DNA of 64,000 nt. Source: Macrophomina tecta (lineage: Eukaryota; Ascomycota; Dothideomycetes; Botryosphaeriales; Botryosphaeriaceae). Shown here in pieces: positions 23,414-33,818 of the stretch; position 1 is the first letter of the stretch, and every line of letters begins with the position of its first letter. The stretch lies in NCBI GenBank assembly GCA_024180945.1, contig JAKSGN010000036.1, positions 2,232,001 through 2,296,000 of the forward strand, read 5' to 3'. The translations under genes and the position numbers were made by a program. Below the pieces are notes generated by a model. The model made no database searches. It was not told the origin of the DNA and saw only the letters and a list, made by a program, of their open reading frames with translations.

Positions 23414-24741
23414 TGTACCAAGACCAAAATTTCTTTACCAATGAACAGGGACTACGCAAGGAAGGAGAGCAAGAGACTGGGCCAGGAGTGAGAAGATGTT
23501 TTCCAGACGAACAGCTCAGCCCAGGGCTGGTTGTTTTGAAATGGCCCCTGGAAGCTTGCTCTACTGCTGACAGCGTGATAGAGCTCGGATTTCGAGACGA
23601 GGTCCATGTGGTACTAGAAACGCGCCGGCATGTGGTTAGGGGACTGCACAGACAGGGTGGAGAATCGGAATCTGGAAGGCCTTCCTGCTTTATTGCTCTC
23701 TTCCGGAATTACCGAGGCGGCTGGCCGTGATTATAGCATTGAAACGGCACTAAGGCAGCAGCTCGACCTGCATAAGCCTAGATCTATGCATGCTAAGAGG
23801 ATAGAGCCCGGACGGGAGAGCAAACCCATTTCGCAGGCCGCACCGGCTGGCAGCCCCTGGGCACAGGGCTGTAAGCAGCCACGTGCGAGGACATGTAGAG
23901 AAACATGACACACCCGTCACCCTTTCAAAGAGCCCATTCAACACGGTTGGCTTGCTGCATTGGCCCGGCTGGGGAGTTTTAGGAAGTAGATTCGTCGCGA
24001 CCGTGGCTATAATTAGATAGCGTTGTTTACATCGAGTAAACTTCACCACCCACTTTAGGAAAGCACGTGGAGAATGTTGACGCGGATGTCCATCCGATTC
24101 GTGAAAATGAGATGGAAGCGCGGAGCAGGAGGAGCCGGATGGCCAATTAGAGCAGTTGAGCGTACAGGAGTAGATGGTAACAGATTGCGCCACTGCGGTT
24201 GCGCTAGCTGCCTGGCTTGCCGTCACCGGATCTTGTTGCGATGTTTATACGCTCTCGTCGTGCCCGGGCAATTTGACCCTCAGGGAGAGCCTTGCCTCGT
24301 GCGGCGTTCGGCGTCTGGGCGACGCTCCGCGCTTTGATATGGCTTGGCCATCATAGTGTGAGCGGCCGGACGTTTCAGGAAGGATCCGACATTCTCCAGA
24401 GTTTGATTACGAAAAACGCCCTTGGGCTGCATTTTCCAATTGATGGGGATTGTTGCCTATTTCCAGGATGAGTCTCTCCGTTGAACCGATTTGGAAGGCA
24501 AAGAGAAACGTGCTCGTCTTAGGAAGCCCTCAAACAACCAATAGCCGCATTTAGTGGACATGGAAACGACAGACAGACAGATTGTTTGCCTATCGGAAAT
24601 AAAAAAGTGTGAGAGGCCCTAATTCGAATAGATTGGGGGAAAAGCCCCTGCTTCTTCCTGCGCAAATCGGAAATATGCTCCCAGGAGTAGCATCATGACG
24701 CCATTCAGACTGTACCAATGGCTTCTCTAGCCGCCAACAAC
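23414..24741. other. Intergenic: promoter of the rhodopsin-like gene and 3' flank of the Mpv17-like gene
   Basis: 1.3 kb. Frames up to 158 codons occur on both strands but carry no domain or spliceable pattern. No RNA gene or repeat recognised. Confidence 0.6.
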
Positions 24742-25463
24742 CTACTGTGCGGCCACCAAGCTCAAGTATACCCCCCATGCAACGCCCACGGCGCTGCCGA
24801 AGAGCACTCTCTTATCCACGGGAATCATAGTAAAGCTGATCAGCGAGACAGCAGGCCAGAGCTTTGTGCCAGCGATGAAAAGAGGCCAAAGTCGCTGCGG
24901 AGCCGCAGGTTAGCATACCGGGCTCAAACCATCTTCCAGGAACTCATCTCAAGCGGGGCCTCACCTCTCTGACTGCCGTCGTAATCTCTTCCGAGCCCGC
25001 ACCATTCAAGGCTTTCATTCCCGCGATAAACAGCACCGTATTCACCGCGCCGCCAACGGTCTGATCCAGCAGGAATTTCACGAACACATTCCACCAGTTC
25101 ATGCCCGCGCGCTTGTCGTTTGCCTTATCCTTGACCTCGTCCCTCGCGGGCTTCTCGTCATTACGGGGATTCGGCGCAGGGGGCGGGAGTTTCTTCTGGC
25201 CGGGGAAGGCCTCTTCGAGGAATTCCTGCCACAGGACGTTCGGCGGGGTGCTCAGAGCGGTGAAAAGTACGAATTGCAGGACGGGCGCGGGGTCAATCGA
25301 GAAAGCACGCTGTGATTAAGTGTCAGCGCGAATTGCTGAGAGAGCGGGCGGGGGGACGGCTCCTTACGCCGTCTCTCTGCGCCGCGATGAGCTGCGCAAG
25401 TACGTTGCTGGTTGCGGACAGCGCGGCTGCCATGACAGTCTGCTGTATCATAGGACTCGCCAT
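24742..25463 (-). CDS. Mpv17/PMP22 family peroxisomal-type membrane protein
   Basis: Small multi-span membrane protein of the Mpv17/PMP22 family. PMP22-like members sit in the peroxisomal membrane and Sym1/Mpv17 in the inner mitochondrial membrane. Three exons (25463-25368, 25309-24965, 24894-24742; introns 58 and 70 nt) give 197 residues. The start MASPMIQQTVMAAALSATSN leads into N-V-L-A-Q, then LQFVLFTALSTPPNVLWQEF, a charged loop (residues about 70-100), FLLDQTVGGAVNTVLF, and the C-terminal family signature LWPAVSLISFTMIPVDKRVL followed by WGVYLSL. The short N-terminus without a mitochondrial presequence and the NVLAQ/PPNxLWQEF pattern favour the peroxisomal PMP22-type branch; this is inferred. 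No longer one-exon frame exists, so recognition depends on splicing. Confidence 0.88.
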
Positions 25464-27643
25464 GTTTCTCGCAGGCCGACAGATGCTGCGGTATGCGTCT
25501 AGCGCACCGGGCGCTTTCGAGCTTTCAGCGAGGTGGAGCGGGCGGGATCTAGCGGGAACAGGGTGACAGGAAGCTTAAGAAGCCGTAATGCCGGCTGTTG
25601 ATGCTAAGAACAACGCCGGATGTAATGCAGTTGTGGCGGCTGCCTTGTTGCCTAGGTAGAACGAAGCGGGCAGGCAAGCAGGAAACGTCTGAGCAGGCCC
25701 CGCAGGAGCAATCACAGGACGGGCGGCGAAAAGGAGGCGGTGGAGCGGTGGCCGTGACAAGATCGGCCACGGGCAGGAGGCAACATCTGGACACCTGTTG
25801 GGGACGGAGCTGCCAGGCAGGGCAGCGTCTCGCGCAGACACGGCGATGATGTATGAGAAGGCGCGTTGCGAGGCCAGCGACCGATCCCTGCCCTTACTTC
25901 TCCCCACTTACCGATCGCCTATGCTCTGGCCTTCCCCGAAACTTCGACTTCGAAGAGGAAGCAAGAAGTTCGCTCTTAGCGTATATCCGCGAATAATCCA
26001 TTAGAGCGGACCTTCTATCGGCCACCCCATCTCGCCGTGCCATATGAGGTGGCGGATTATTGCACCCCTCGGGTGGCTCCCGTTAGGAGCGACATCCCCG
26101 ACCGGTAGGTACGATTGCATGTTCTGTCCGCTAGAACGATATCCCAGATCCACACCACCAGAGCAAGCTCACTGAAACATCCCGACTCGAGGCTGCTAAA
26201 TTAGATCGAAGCGCAAATAGAAGCCTTGCGGCAACATCCGAAGCAGCAGCAAGCTCAACTTGTCGGCCTCTGCTGCCGGGTCCAACAGCAACTGATATAA
26301 TCGACTAACTCGGCGTCGGCCTAACTATCCAGTATCCCTCTCCGCGCAACCGATACTGAGCTCAGCGTAGCGCCGCCGTTTATCCTACCTTAGCGTCGTG
26401 AGTGGCACTGCTATAACCGTCGTGCCGTCCGGCCAGGCCGGCAGTATGAACTGCACGCTCGTACCCGCGCCTGTTGCCATCACCGCCGCTGCCGGACTCT
26501 TGCCGCTCTGATCGCATCAAGAACATACTCCTAAACGCCTGCCCGCCCATTGTCTCCCTGATGCGTGCACGGCACCCATCCATCGACTCGAATCTCTCAC
26601 ATCTTTCCTTCCTAGCCTCGTCCATCTCATCGCCAAGCGGACAGCGCTTCTTCTTCACCGTCCTCGCACTACGTCCGTTCTCAGCCCCATCCCCACTCTC
26701 GCTCCCGCTCCCACTCTCATCAAAATCGGGTGAATCTGCTGGCCGAAAGTCCAGTAAAGTGCTCTTACTCTTCTCCTCTTTTTTCCCCCCCAATGGATAA
26801 GTCCTTGACCCTTCCATACACCATCTTCCTTGCGGCCTAGCACGGCCAAAGCGCAGACCAGGGCGCTTTTATACTCACGCCGGCTCCTCGGTTGATTCAC
26901 TATCTCGATATAAACGTTACGCGAGGCTCTCTCGGTCTTATTTTAGCCGCGGTGGCACGTTGATGCTTATGTTCGGGGCAAGCTGGTCGTAGTTGTTAGT
27001 GCCATGCTCATCCGCCTCGTCCTCTCCCCTCTCCTCCAGCGAAGTTTAGTATGCGCTCCTGCTTCGATCATCTTGTCTGCGGCGTCCCTAATTCGTACAG
27101 ACACCATCGTAGTCTGGTTGGCGGTGCGCTTGTGGTCGAGTATTTGCATGAGGGCGGCCAGCTACGACTTCTACGGCATACTGGCGAAGCGTAGGGCAGC
27201 CGAACGCTGTTCAGCTCAATGACCTTGTCGGGGAGGTCACGCCTCCGCAGCAGCCATTTTGTTATGTGTAGTGGGAGCGTGCTCGTCGTGAAGACTGCCG
27301 ACCCCAGCCTACGTAGACATCCGGGCCCGGTGCCCACGGAGAGGCCGTTGGCTCCAAGTATCCTTCTATGCCGTTTATGGATTAAATCTCGCAAAATTTA
27401 ATCTCGTCTATCGTTGAGAGATTGTGGCTCGCAACTTTTTCTCGGCCGTTTCTGGATGACATCTCGCGACTCTTTTGTAGGAGCGGACTCGAGTTTTCCA
27501 TTATAAATAATCAGCGCACCGCGACTCTTTCAGTTCACATCTCAGAGCACCGTCTTATTACAGTCAAACCGGTGGGATGCTTCTTCTCAACAGTTCTATG
27601 GCATGTCACTGACCTTAGAAAGTCGTAGGCCTGCGACATCACG
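25464..27643. other. Gene-poor interval with possible relic sequence
   Basis: 2.2 kb between the Mpv17-like gene and the secreted-protein gene. The left part holds the Mpv17 promoter. The right half contains the degraded minus-strand coding-like tract described separately and, near 27360-27440, a repeated motif around ATTAAATCTCGC / ATCTCG. Nothing else supported. Confidence 0.5.
26380..27400 (-). pseudogene. Possible decayed coding sequence (unknown origin)
   Basis: Minus strand. From about 27330 to 26950 three pieces read like protein but lie in different frames: one with WLLRRRDLPDKVIELNSV, one with MVSVRIRDAADKMIEAGAHT, and one with NNYDQLAPNISINVPPRLK that ends at a stop. Below it a 145-codon frame (26817-26380) is rich in Ser/Gly/Glu/Lys. 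The composition is unlike chance frames nearby, but I cannot assign a family and no intron makes the pieces join. A gag- or transposon-like relic is one possibility. Low certainty. Confidence 0.25.
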
Positions 27644-28417
27644 ATGAAGATCTCTGCCATGCTTCTTGGACTCCAAGCCGCCCTGGCTGCCAGCCGGGCC
27701 ATGGCCGTCTCGCCGGACCACCAAGAAATCCAGGTTACTTCCGACCAAGGCCATCGCGTTGTAAAGAGAATTGCAAGTAGCGATGCCAATTGGTGTGTTG
27801 GAAAGGTCCACGCATCCGAGGGCGACTTCAAACCAGAATCAGCAGTCTGCAACTGGGCTCTTGATCGCAGCTACAGCGTCTACTGTGTACAGCAAGGCGT
27901 TCGAAACCCCAAAGCGTACTGGATCCAATCGTTTTGCGACCCTGGCTTTCTTTGCCAGCAGCACGAGGAAGCGCGCCTCTGGAATGGACTGAAGGGATTT
28001 GACGTCGAGTGTCGGCCTAGCAAAACTCTGGTCAAATGGGCGATTGGCACTCGGGAGACGGGTCACGCCCAGAGCAAGTACTGCTCGCCCAAAATCCAGT
28101 ATACAACCAAGGGAGGCCGCACTGCTGTTTGGGAGTTCTTTGCACAATACTTTGGAATTACCGGCCAGGCGACGCAGATCAATGACGCTGAGATTCTTTG
28201 GAACGGCAAATCCATCCAGGAACAGATCGACGTCAATCACGTCGGCACCAGGCACACTTTGAAATCGGGTGACCTTATCCAGTACTGCGGAACTAGAGGG
28301 TCGGATGCCTTGATTGAGGGATATGCGACTGCCAAAGTGGTTAGCTTCCTCAACGAAGCAGGGCAGGAGGTGCAACCTGACGAACATCCTGAAGTTACGG
28401 CGACTATTGTTGACTAG
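27644..28417 (+). CDS. Secreted cysteine-containing protein, unknown family
   Basis: Single exon, 257 residues. Residues 1-21 form a signal peptide (MKISAMLLGLQAALAASRAMA). A Lys-Arg at 41-42 is a likely Kex2 cleavage site, leaving a 215-residue mature protein. Eight cysteines (51, 69, 81, 98, 104, 123, 147, 215), all after the Kex2 site, could form four disulfides. There is no transmembrane helix, GPI signal, or Ser/Thr-rich linker, and charge is balanced. Trp/Tyr-rich stretches (NWALDRSYSVYC, YWIQSFC, VWEFFAQYF) suggest a folded domain. I do not recognise an enzyme motif. Features match small secreted proteins often proposed as effectors or antimicrobial proteins, but size (257 aa) is at the upper end and function is unknown. 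It stands alone in about 7 kb of gene-poor DNA. Confidence 0.8.
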   Translation: MKISAMLLGLQAALAASRAMAVSPDHQEIQVTSDQGHRVVKRIASSDANWCVGKVHASEGDFKPESAVCNWALDRSYSVYCVQQGVRNPKAYWIQSFCDPGFLCQQHEEARLWNGLKGFDVECRPSKTLVKWAIGTRETGHAQSKYCSPKIQYTTKGGRTAVWEFFAQYFGITGQATQINDAEILWNGKSIQEQIDVNHVGTRHTLKSGDLIQYCGTRGSDALIEGYATAKVVSFLNEAGQEVQPDEHPEVTATIVD

Positions 28418-29898
28418 GTGACAATTCGGGTCGAGTGCTACAATATGTACCTAGCGCAGTGGAGGGGATGACCCGGGCTTCACTTCTCCCTACGATAGCT
28501 CTTTCCTATAACTAGCTCCTTACTTCAGACCATCTCCGTAGGTACGGGTTGCCGTATTTAGAGCAGCTCTCCTTAAGAAAGTATTTGTTTCTTTCTTGCG
28601 AGGAATAGCTAAGCCATGGTCCCCTCCTTCACAGGAGGAAAAAAAATTTTTTTATTGGAATACCCCATCAAGCATGCGCAGTGAGACTAAATTTAGCTGG
28701 CATGTGAGGTCTCGACTGTTTACCTAGTCTCTCTGCTCGATGCTCAGATCGAGGGGACCATACAGGATCCACAATCACTGTCAGGCCTGCATGCTCACCC
28801 AATAGTGCACATTAATTTGAGATCACCGCGGACGGAGGTGCTTCTGGGCTGAAGGCGCGTCTTGCACAGGTTATGGAACAGTGCTCCACTACTACAGCAT
28901 CCAAGGACGACTACGTTCCTCCCTGCGCCGTTTCAAACAAAACATCCGAGAAGCAAAGAATGATCCTACAAGCACAAGCATGCCAGTGCCACGACTAGAG
29001 AATAGAGCTTTTTCAGTACTATTAGGGGGGCGAGTTTCAACGTTCCGGTTTCTTCGGATAAATGTGAAGGCGCGACAGCCTTCCCATCGGAAACTGGAGG
29101 AGAGGGTCGCTGGCAACGACAACAAATACTTTCCACCAGCGATCGACGAAAGCGACAGCACCGGGGGGACGGTTGACAGTAACGATAAATTCGAAGATTC
29201 GAAAGAGTCCTGTAAAAGTGAATGGACATGTCGCGCCAGGCGTTCTGACAAAGCGTGGTGGACCCGAGCTGGGACAAGAGCGCACCGGTGCTTGACCTTC
29301 CTGGATCGTTGGCTGTCCTGAAAAATATCACCCTCCGTATGAGATATGGAAAGCTTGTTGTGGTTAGAATAATAAATGTATGCTCTCTAAAGGATCGCTG
29401 CATTTCTCCAATGTTTAAATTCGACATTCACCGGAGCTCTGAGCTTGGTGAAGATCGTGTGCTCCTATTGATGTTTACCTCGGAAGCCAAAAGTTCGCAC
29501 GAACCAGGTTAGTATTGTATGCCGAATTTTCTGTCTCTTTTGCAGCAGGCCATATAATCTGAGTGAATGGCCTGCCATATTCCAACTCCTGCCTACGTCA
29601 AGGACTAGCGATCTTACAACACGATGAAAAAAAAAAAAAAATTACCCGCAGTCAGGCCAGCTTTCGCAAACACACGGTCACCGGCAATTCACGAGCGCAA
29701 ATACTTGAGAGCTGAATATCGAGAGGATGCAGAAGTCGCACCCAAGTCAAATGTGGGTATATTTCAGTCTGCATGTACCACAAAAAAACTGTAAATCTAG
29801 TAGTCTCTCATGCTGATATGATAGTCCTTCCAGACTCAACCAAATCGAAATTGACGTAGAGTCTTGTGTTAAAAGGGGCGGATTGACCAATAGTGACG
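28418..29898. other. Intergenic, no gene seen
   Basis: 1.5 kb with AT-rich patches, an A7T7-like tract near 28627-28645 and an A14 run at 29627-29640. Short frames on both strands around 28.9-29.4 kb (up to 153 codons) show no domain or signal peptide. It contains the 3' flanks of both adjoining genes. Confidence 0.55.
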
Positions 29899-31767
29899 TC
29901 AGCGACTATCACCACCGCCACCGTTCCCATTCCTCCGCTCAGGATCCTCTTGGGTATCGTCTTTCTGGTTGCTTCTGCTCCACCAACTCATACGGAACGG
30001 CCCTCTGCTGCCTCGACGCTCTGAATCATTCCTGGCTCGGGGAACACGTATGGTCCAATTCCAGCCGCGGTTTCTCTCGGGGCTGGGGCTCAGGAGTGTG
30101 GCGGTAGGGTCATCGTCCTCATAATCGCTTGCGCCTGCTCCTGATCTAGTCCTCGGGCTTGGTGCGGTGGGCGTCTTCTTTGCGCCAGCAGCGATGCTAT
30201 CCCACCATGAATTCTTCCTGCCGGTCTCGCGAAGCATTGGTAAAGTGCCTGATCTTGATCTCGCGTGTGCCTTGCCCCTTCCGCGCCCGCGGCTGTCCAA
30301 AGGAGAACGCAAACTATTCCCTGGACTGGTCCGATCATTCAACTCATCCCAAATCTCGCCAGCCTCCTCCGAAATGGTCATGCGGCGCATGCGATTCAGA
30401 TTCGCCGGTCGAGGTTGCCCTTCTCTCTTCTGGCTGAAGGTTCCCGCGCCGAAGGGCTTGAAAGGGGCAGTATTCGTACGAGCAAGCAAGGGCGTCTGCT
30501 CATCAGAAGCAGCACCAGCTGCGTGACTGCCTTTGCGCTTCTTGTTGGCGCTAGAGATTCCTAGCGGTGCTTCTTCGTCAAAGCGGGTGGGGCCACAATA
30601 GGGGGATTGCTCCTCCGAGTCGGATCCTCCTGCGTCAAGGAAGCCAAGGCCAGGAGTAAGAGCGGTGCGAGGGGGTGGAACGCCAGTAAAGGAGGCTCTA
30701 GAGGCCTTTCTGTGGTGGCCAGCAGCAATAGGGTCCTTGTCCTCCAGTCGCCAGCTCAGGGCAGCGACGCCTGCCAACAAAATGACTACACCGACAGCGA
30801 TCAAAATGGCGTCACGCACGGGTAAGCGCGAGGCTTGGCGGAAGTAAATGAGACCATCCAGGATAGCGATGATGTTGTAAATGCAGAATACGAAGGGGTA
30901 GAGAACGCTGGTGGAAGTGAGTTTCAGACCTCGGTGCAGGAAGTACAGCTGCGTGAGTGCCAAGGCCACGAGTCCGAGGAGGATGACCCAGGACTGCCAC
31001 CGGTCGAATTGGTTGTGCCTGTCGACGATGGTCCGGACTAGCAGTTCAACGGCGGATTTGGCGACCAATAGGGAATGGGCGGAGAGAATGCCGCTCAAGG
31101 CGCCAAAACACATTCCACGGAGGAGGCGCACCAAAGGCGATGGCCGGTGGAAGATGCGCTTCATGAGCCATTGTGCAATGAATAGGAGTATGCTGATGAA
31201 GAAAGTTGCGAAGAGCCAGACTAGGAATTCAGCGCGCGCCAGAAGGTCAAGGAGCTGGTCGAGCGTGTGTGAGGGTTCGGTGAGGGCGCCAAAGATGCCG
31301 ATAAGAACAGCGCCAATGGCGACGAGTATGGTGCCGAAGAAAGAGTAGCGGGTAAAAGGTTCGCTCAGGATGAGGCTGGCACATATCGAGTTGAAGACAA
31401 GGCCGGACTACTGTTGTCAGCGCGACCTATATGCAGGTGGTGTTGAGCTGCATACCGCTTGCAGGGTCGAGAGTACAGGCAAAGGAAGCGTGGTAATTTG
31501 GATGGTGCTCCCCACCAGGTTCGCGATGATGAACATGAGCATGCCCAGCTATGCCGCGCGACGTCAGCGAGAGGCGTCCGAGAAGCGCGTGGCCATTCTG
31601 TCATACCTGCCAGCGGCGGCGCCTGTAGGGCGGACGGCGAACATGGTGTTCTTCCTTCTCCTCTTCGAGCAGATGGGACTTGCGTTGCAGGGTCAGGCCG
31701 ACGCTCTGGATGCTGGTTGAGAGCAGTCCGACAAAGACACCTAGCTGCAGGCGTGTCAGCGCGCGGG

Positions 31768-31805
<38 letters not shown>

Positions 31806-31859
31806 GCTGTCGGCGTGTCGACTCACAGCAACGCTCCCGCCAGCGGAAAGCTCGACCAT
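29899..31859 (-). CDS. NIPA-like magnesium transporter (DUF803 family)
   Basis: Multi-span membrane protein of the NIPA/DUF803 group in the DMT superfamily, linked to Mg2+ transport. Four exons: 31859-31827, 31744-31607, 31548-31456 and 31407-29899; 590 residues. Splicing gives LGVFVGLLSTSIQSVGLTLQ (TM1, with the family's Q-R-K-S/H after it), a short loop, LGMLMFIIANLVGSTIQIT (TM2), LPLPVLSTLQASGLVFNSIC (TM3), then SEPFTRYSFFGTILVAIGA, and five further helices ending near VGVVILLAGVAALSW. Acceptor 31408 (TAG) is required, because the CAG three bases upstream would bring in a stop. The last roughly 280 residues are cytosolic, Ser/Arg/Gly-rich and probably disordered, longer than in animal NIPAs. 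Intron 1 is half made of a (CAA)13 repeat. Divergent from V-ATPase E. Confidence 0.88.
31768..31806. repeat. (TTG)13 microsatellite inside intron 1 of the NIPA-like gene
   Basis: Thirteen uninterrupted TTG units on the plus strand, read as CAA in the transcript. They take up 39 of the 82 nt of intron 1 (31826-31745), starting 20 nt inside the donor and leaving the CTGACA branch point intact. Confidence 0.95.
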
Positions 31860-32515
31860 GACTGCGAGGAGTGCGGGCTCTTGGTGTTGCTACCTGATGG
31901 GCACAGGCATGCTGTATTATACGGGGGCGGTCAAAGGTGCAGCGCCCGAGGGAGGCGCATGCGGCGGGCTTCGTGTGGAGGCGGAGGGTTTGGGCGGAAG
32001 TGCGAGAGCTGGCGCGCTCACGAGACGAAGGGCGACGTCAAGCGATCGGCGGCGGCGGCGGCGGCGCGAGGGCGAGCGAGTACGACAGCGGCTTGGGGTG
32101 CGAGAGGGAGCGGCGGCGCGCGAGCAGGAGGGCGCAAGAAAAGATGCGAGGAGAAGAGAGAAAGAGCGAGCGAAACGAGTGAAGGCGAAGGAGAGGATGT
32201 GCGACGTGGACGGGCTTCCAGGGCTAATGCCGGGCGTCTGGTGAAGTGCAGCGGGCAGGGGTCAGCCGCCGCATGCAGTGAGCGAGACGGGAGCCAGAGC
32301 CCGAGCCAGAGCCAGTCGGCGGGCGCGGGCGGGCAGCAGACCAAGCTTCTCGGCCGCCCAGCCAGGCCAGCAGCATCACCGCCCGCAACGCAAGCTCCAG
32401 CAGCAGCAGCAGCAGCAGCATCGTCCTCAACACCACCACCACCATCTCCGCTCCCACCACCACCGCCGCCCGCTCCTCCCGTCCCATCTCTGCCCGCCCG
32501 CCCGCCGCCGCCATC
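31860..32515. promoter_or_regulatory. Divergent promoter region, NIPA-like gene / V-ATPase subunit E
   Basis: 656 nt between head-to-head start codons. It is very GC-rich with purine-rich GA/CGG tracts toward NIPA, and (CAG)7 at 32398-32418 followed by CAC repeats in what is probably the 5' leader of the V-ATPase gene. A plus-strand frame opening at 32278 runs into the V-ATPase coding frame only if intron 1 is kept. Confidence 0.5.
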
Positions 32516-33339
32516 ATGTCGCAAATCCACGCCATGTCCGACGACCAGGTATGTCGCTGCCCAGCTCACCGCACCCGCACCCGAGCTTCGCTGACCACCC
32601 CACCATCATGCAGGTCGCCGGCGAGCTCAAGAAGATGACGGCCTTCATCCGCCAGGAGGCTCTGGAGAAGGCCAAGGAGATCCAGATCAAGGCCGACGAG
32701 GAGTTTGCCATTGAGAAGAGCAAGCTGGTGCGCGAGGAGACGCAGGCCATCGACCAGGCCTACGAGAAGAAGTTCAAGCAGGCCGCCATGTCGCAGCAGA
32801 TCACCCGCTCCACCGTCGCCAACAAGACGCGTCTGCGCGTGCTCGGCGCCCGCCAGGAGCTGCTCGACGACCTGTTCGAGCAGGCCCGCAAGAAGCTCGC
32901 CGACGCCTCCAAGGACAAGAGCAAGTACCAGACGACGCTGAAGAACCTCATCCTCGAGGGCCTGTACGACCTGAACGAGCCCAAGATCCAGGTGCGCGCC
33001 CGCAAGGCCGACTACGATGCCGTCCGCAAGGCAATCCCCGACGCCGAGAAGGAGTACAAGGACAAGACGGGCAAGGAAACTAAGGTGGAGATTGACGAGA
33101 GCAACCCCCAGCCCGAGGGATCGTGAGTGCTGCAGCTTCCCCCCCCCACCCCCCCCCGCCATGGCACGTGAGACGCTGACATGCACAGCACCGGCGGTGT
33201 GGCCGTTGTTGGCGGCAACGGCAAGATCGAGATTAACAACACGTTCGAGGAGCGGTTAAGGCTGCTGGAGGAGGATGCGCTGCCGGTCATCAGGACGACG
33301 CTGTTCGGCGATAATCAGAACCGCAAGTTCAAGGACTGA
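32516..33339 (+). CDS. VMA4: V-type ATPase subunit E
   Basis: Peripheral-stalk subunit of the V1 sector of the vacuolar proton pump; pairs with subunit G and holds the catalytic head to subunit C and the membrane part. Three exons (32516-32548, 32614-33122, 33189-33339; introns 65 and 66 nt) give 230 residues, the usual length. The short first exon encodes [11 protein letters not shown]. Residues 12-70 form the long charged helix typical of subunit E ([39 protein letters not shown]), followed by [20 protein letters not shown] and, after intron 2, the conserved C-terminal [22 protein letters not shown] motif and F-G-D-N-Q-N-R-K-F. The 11-residue first exon with intron directly after it is common in moulds. 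Divergent from the NIPA-like gene; constitutive expression expected. Confidence 0.97.
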
Positions 33340-33818
33340 GCCGCCCGGCGGTTGGATGTTCTGATCGGAAACGAATGTTCACGAGGGCTTGCATCCAGCG
33401 CCGTGCACAGTGAGACGCTGTCTCTGGAGAGCCTGGGTGCGTGCAGGGTGGGGGAGGGCAATTCCGTTCTCATGACAACAAGTGGGCTGGCTCAGGTGTA
33501 CAATATTGTGCAACATTTCCCGTATACTCAATGACAGGCCCCAGCCGGCGGCGTTTTTTGTCTTTCATGTTGATACACTGCTGCGAATAGAGCACAGCCG
33601 CTGCACGGATGCCCGCCCAATGATAGGCTACTTTGCTGGTGTGGTCGAGAGGCCCTCTGAGGCTGAGGCTGGGGCTGTGACGCGCGGATCGTCGGGCGGC
33701 GCGGGCGTGGCTGGAGCTCTGGTCGTTCAGTCTCCAGCACTCCGCGCGTATCTGATCCAGTCCGCTCCGCATCATCATCATCACCACCCCATCCGCTCTC
33801 CGCGCCCGCCCACATACC
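33340..33818. other. Intergenic, V-ATPase 3' flank and Chs5 promoter
   Basis: 479 nt in tandem orientation between two plus-strand genes. A (CAT)n-like ATCATCATCATCACC tract lies about 50 nt before the Chs5 start. Nothing else supported. Confidence 0.55.

Noticed and set aside
28881..29427. Overlapping plus and minus frames of 146-153 codons
   Set aside because: Neither has recognisable motifs, and I could not find introns that extend them; insufficient to call a gene or relic.
31680..32594. Plus-strand 304-codon frame with a poly-Val tract over the NIPA/V-ATPase promoter
   Set aside because: Poly-Val is the translated (TTG/GTT) microsatellite of a NIPA intron; the rest is purine-rich promoter DNA.
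32278..33126. Long plus-strand frame starting at 32278 that runs into V-ATPase subunit E with a Gln/His/Arg-rich N-terminus
   Set aside because: It needs intron 1 of the V-ATPase gene to be kept; the spliced form with the short [11 protein letters not shown] exon matches the family, and the extra part is translated repeat (CAG, CAC) from the leader.
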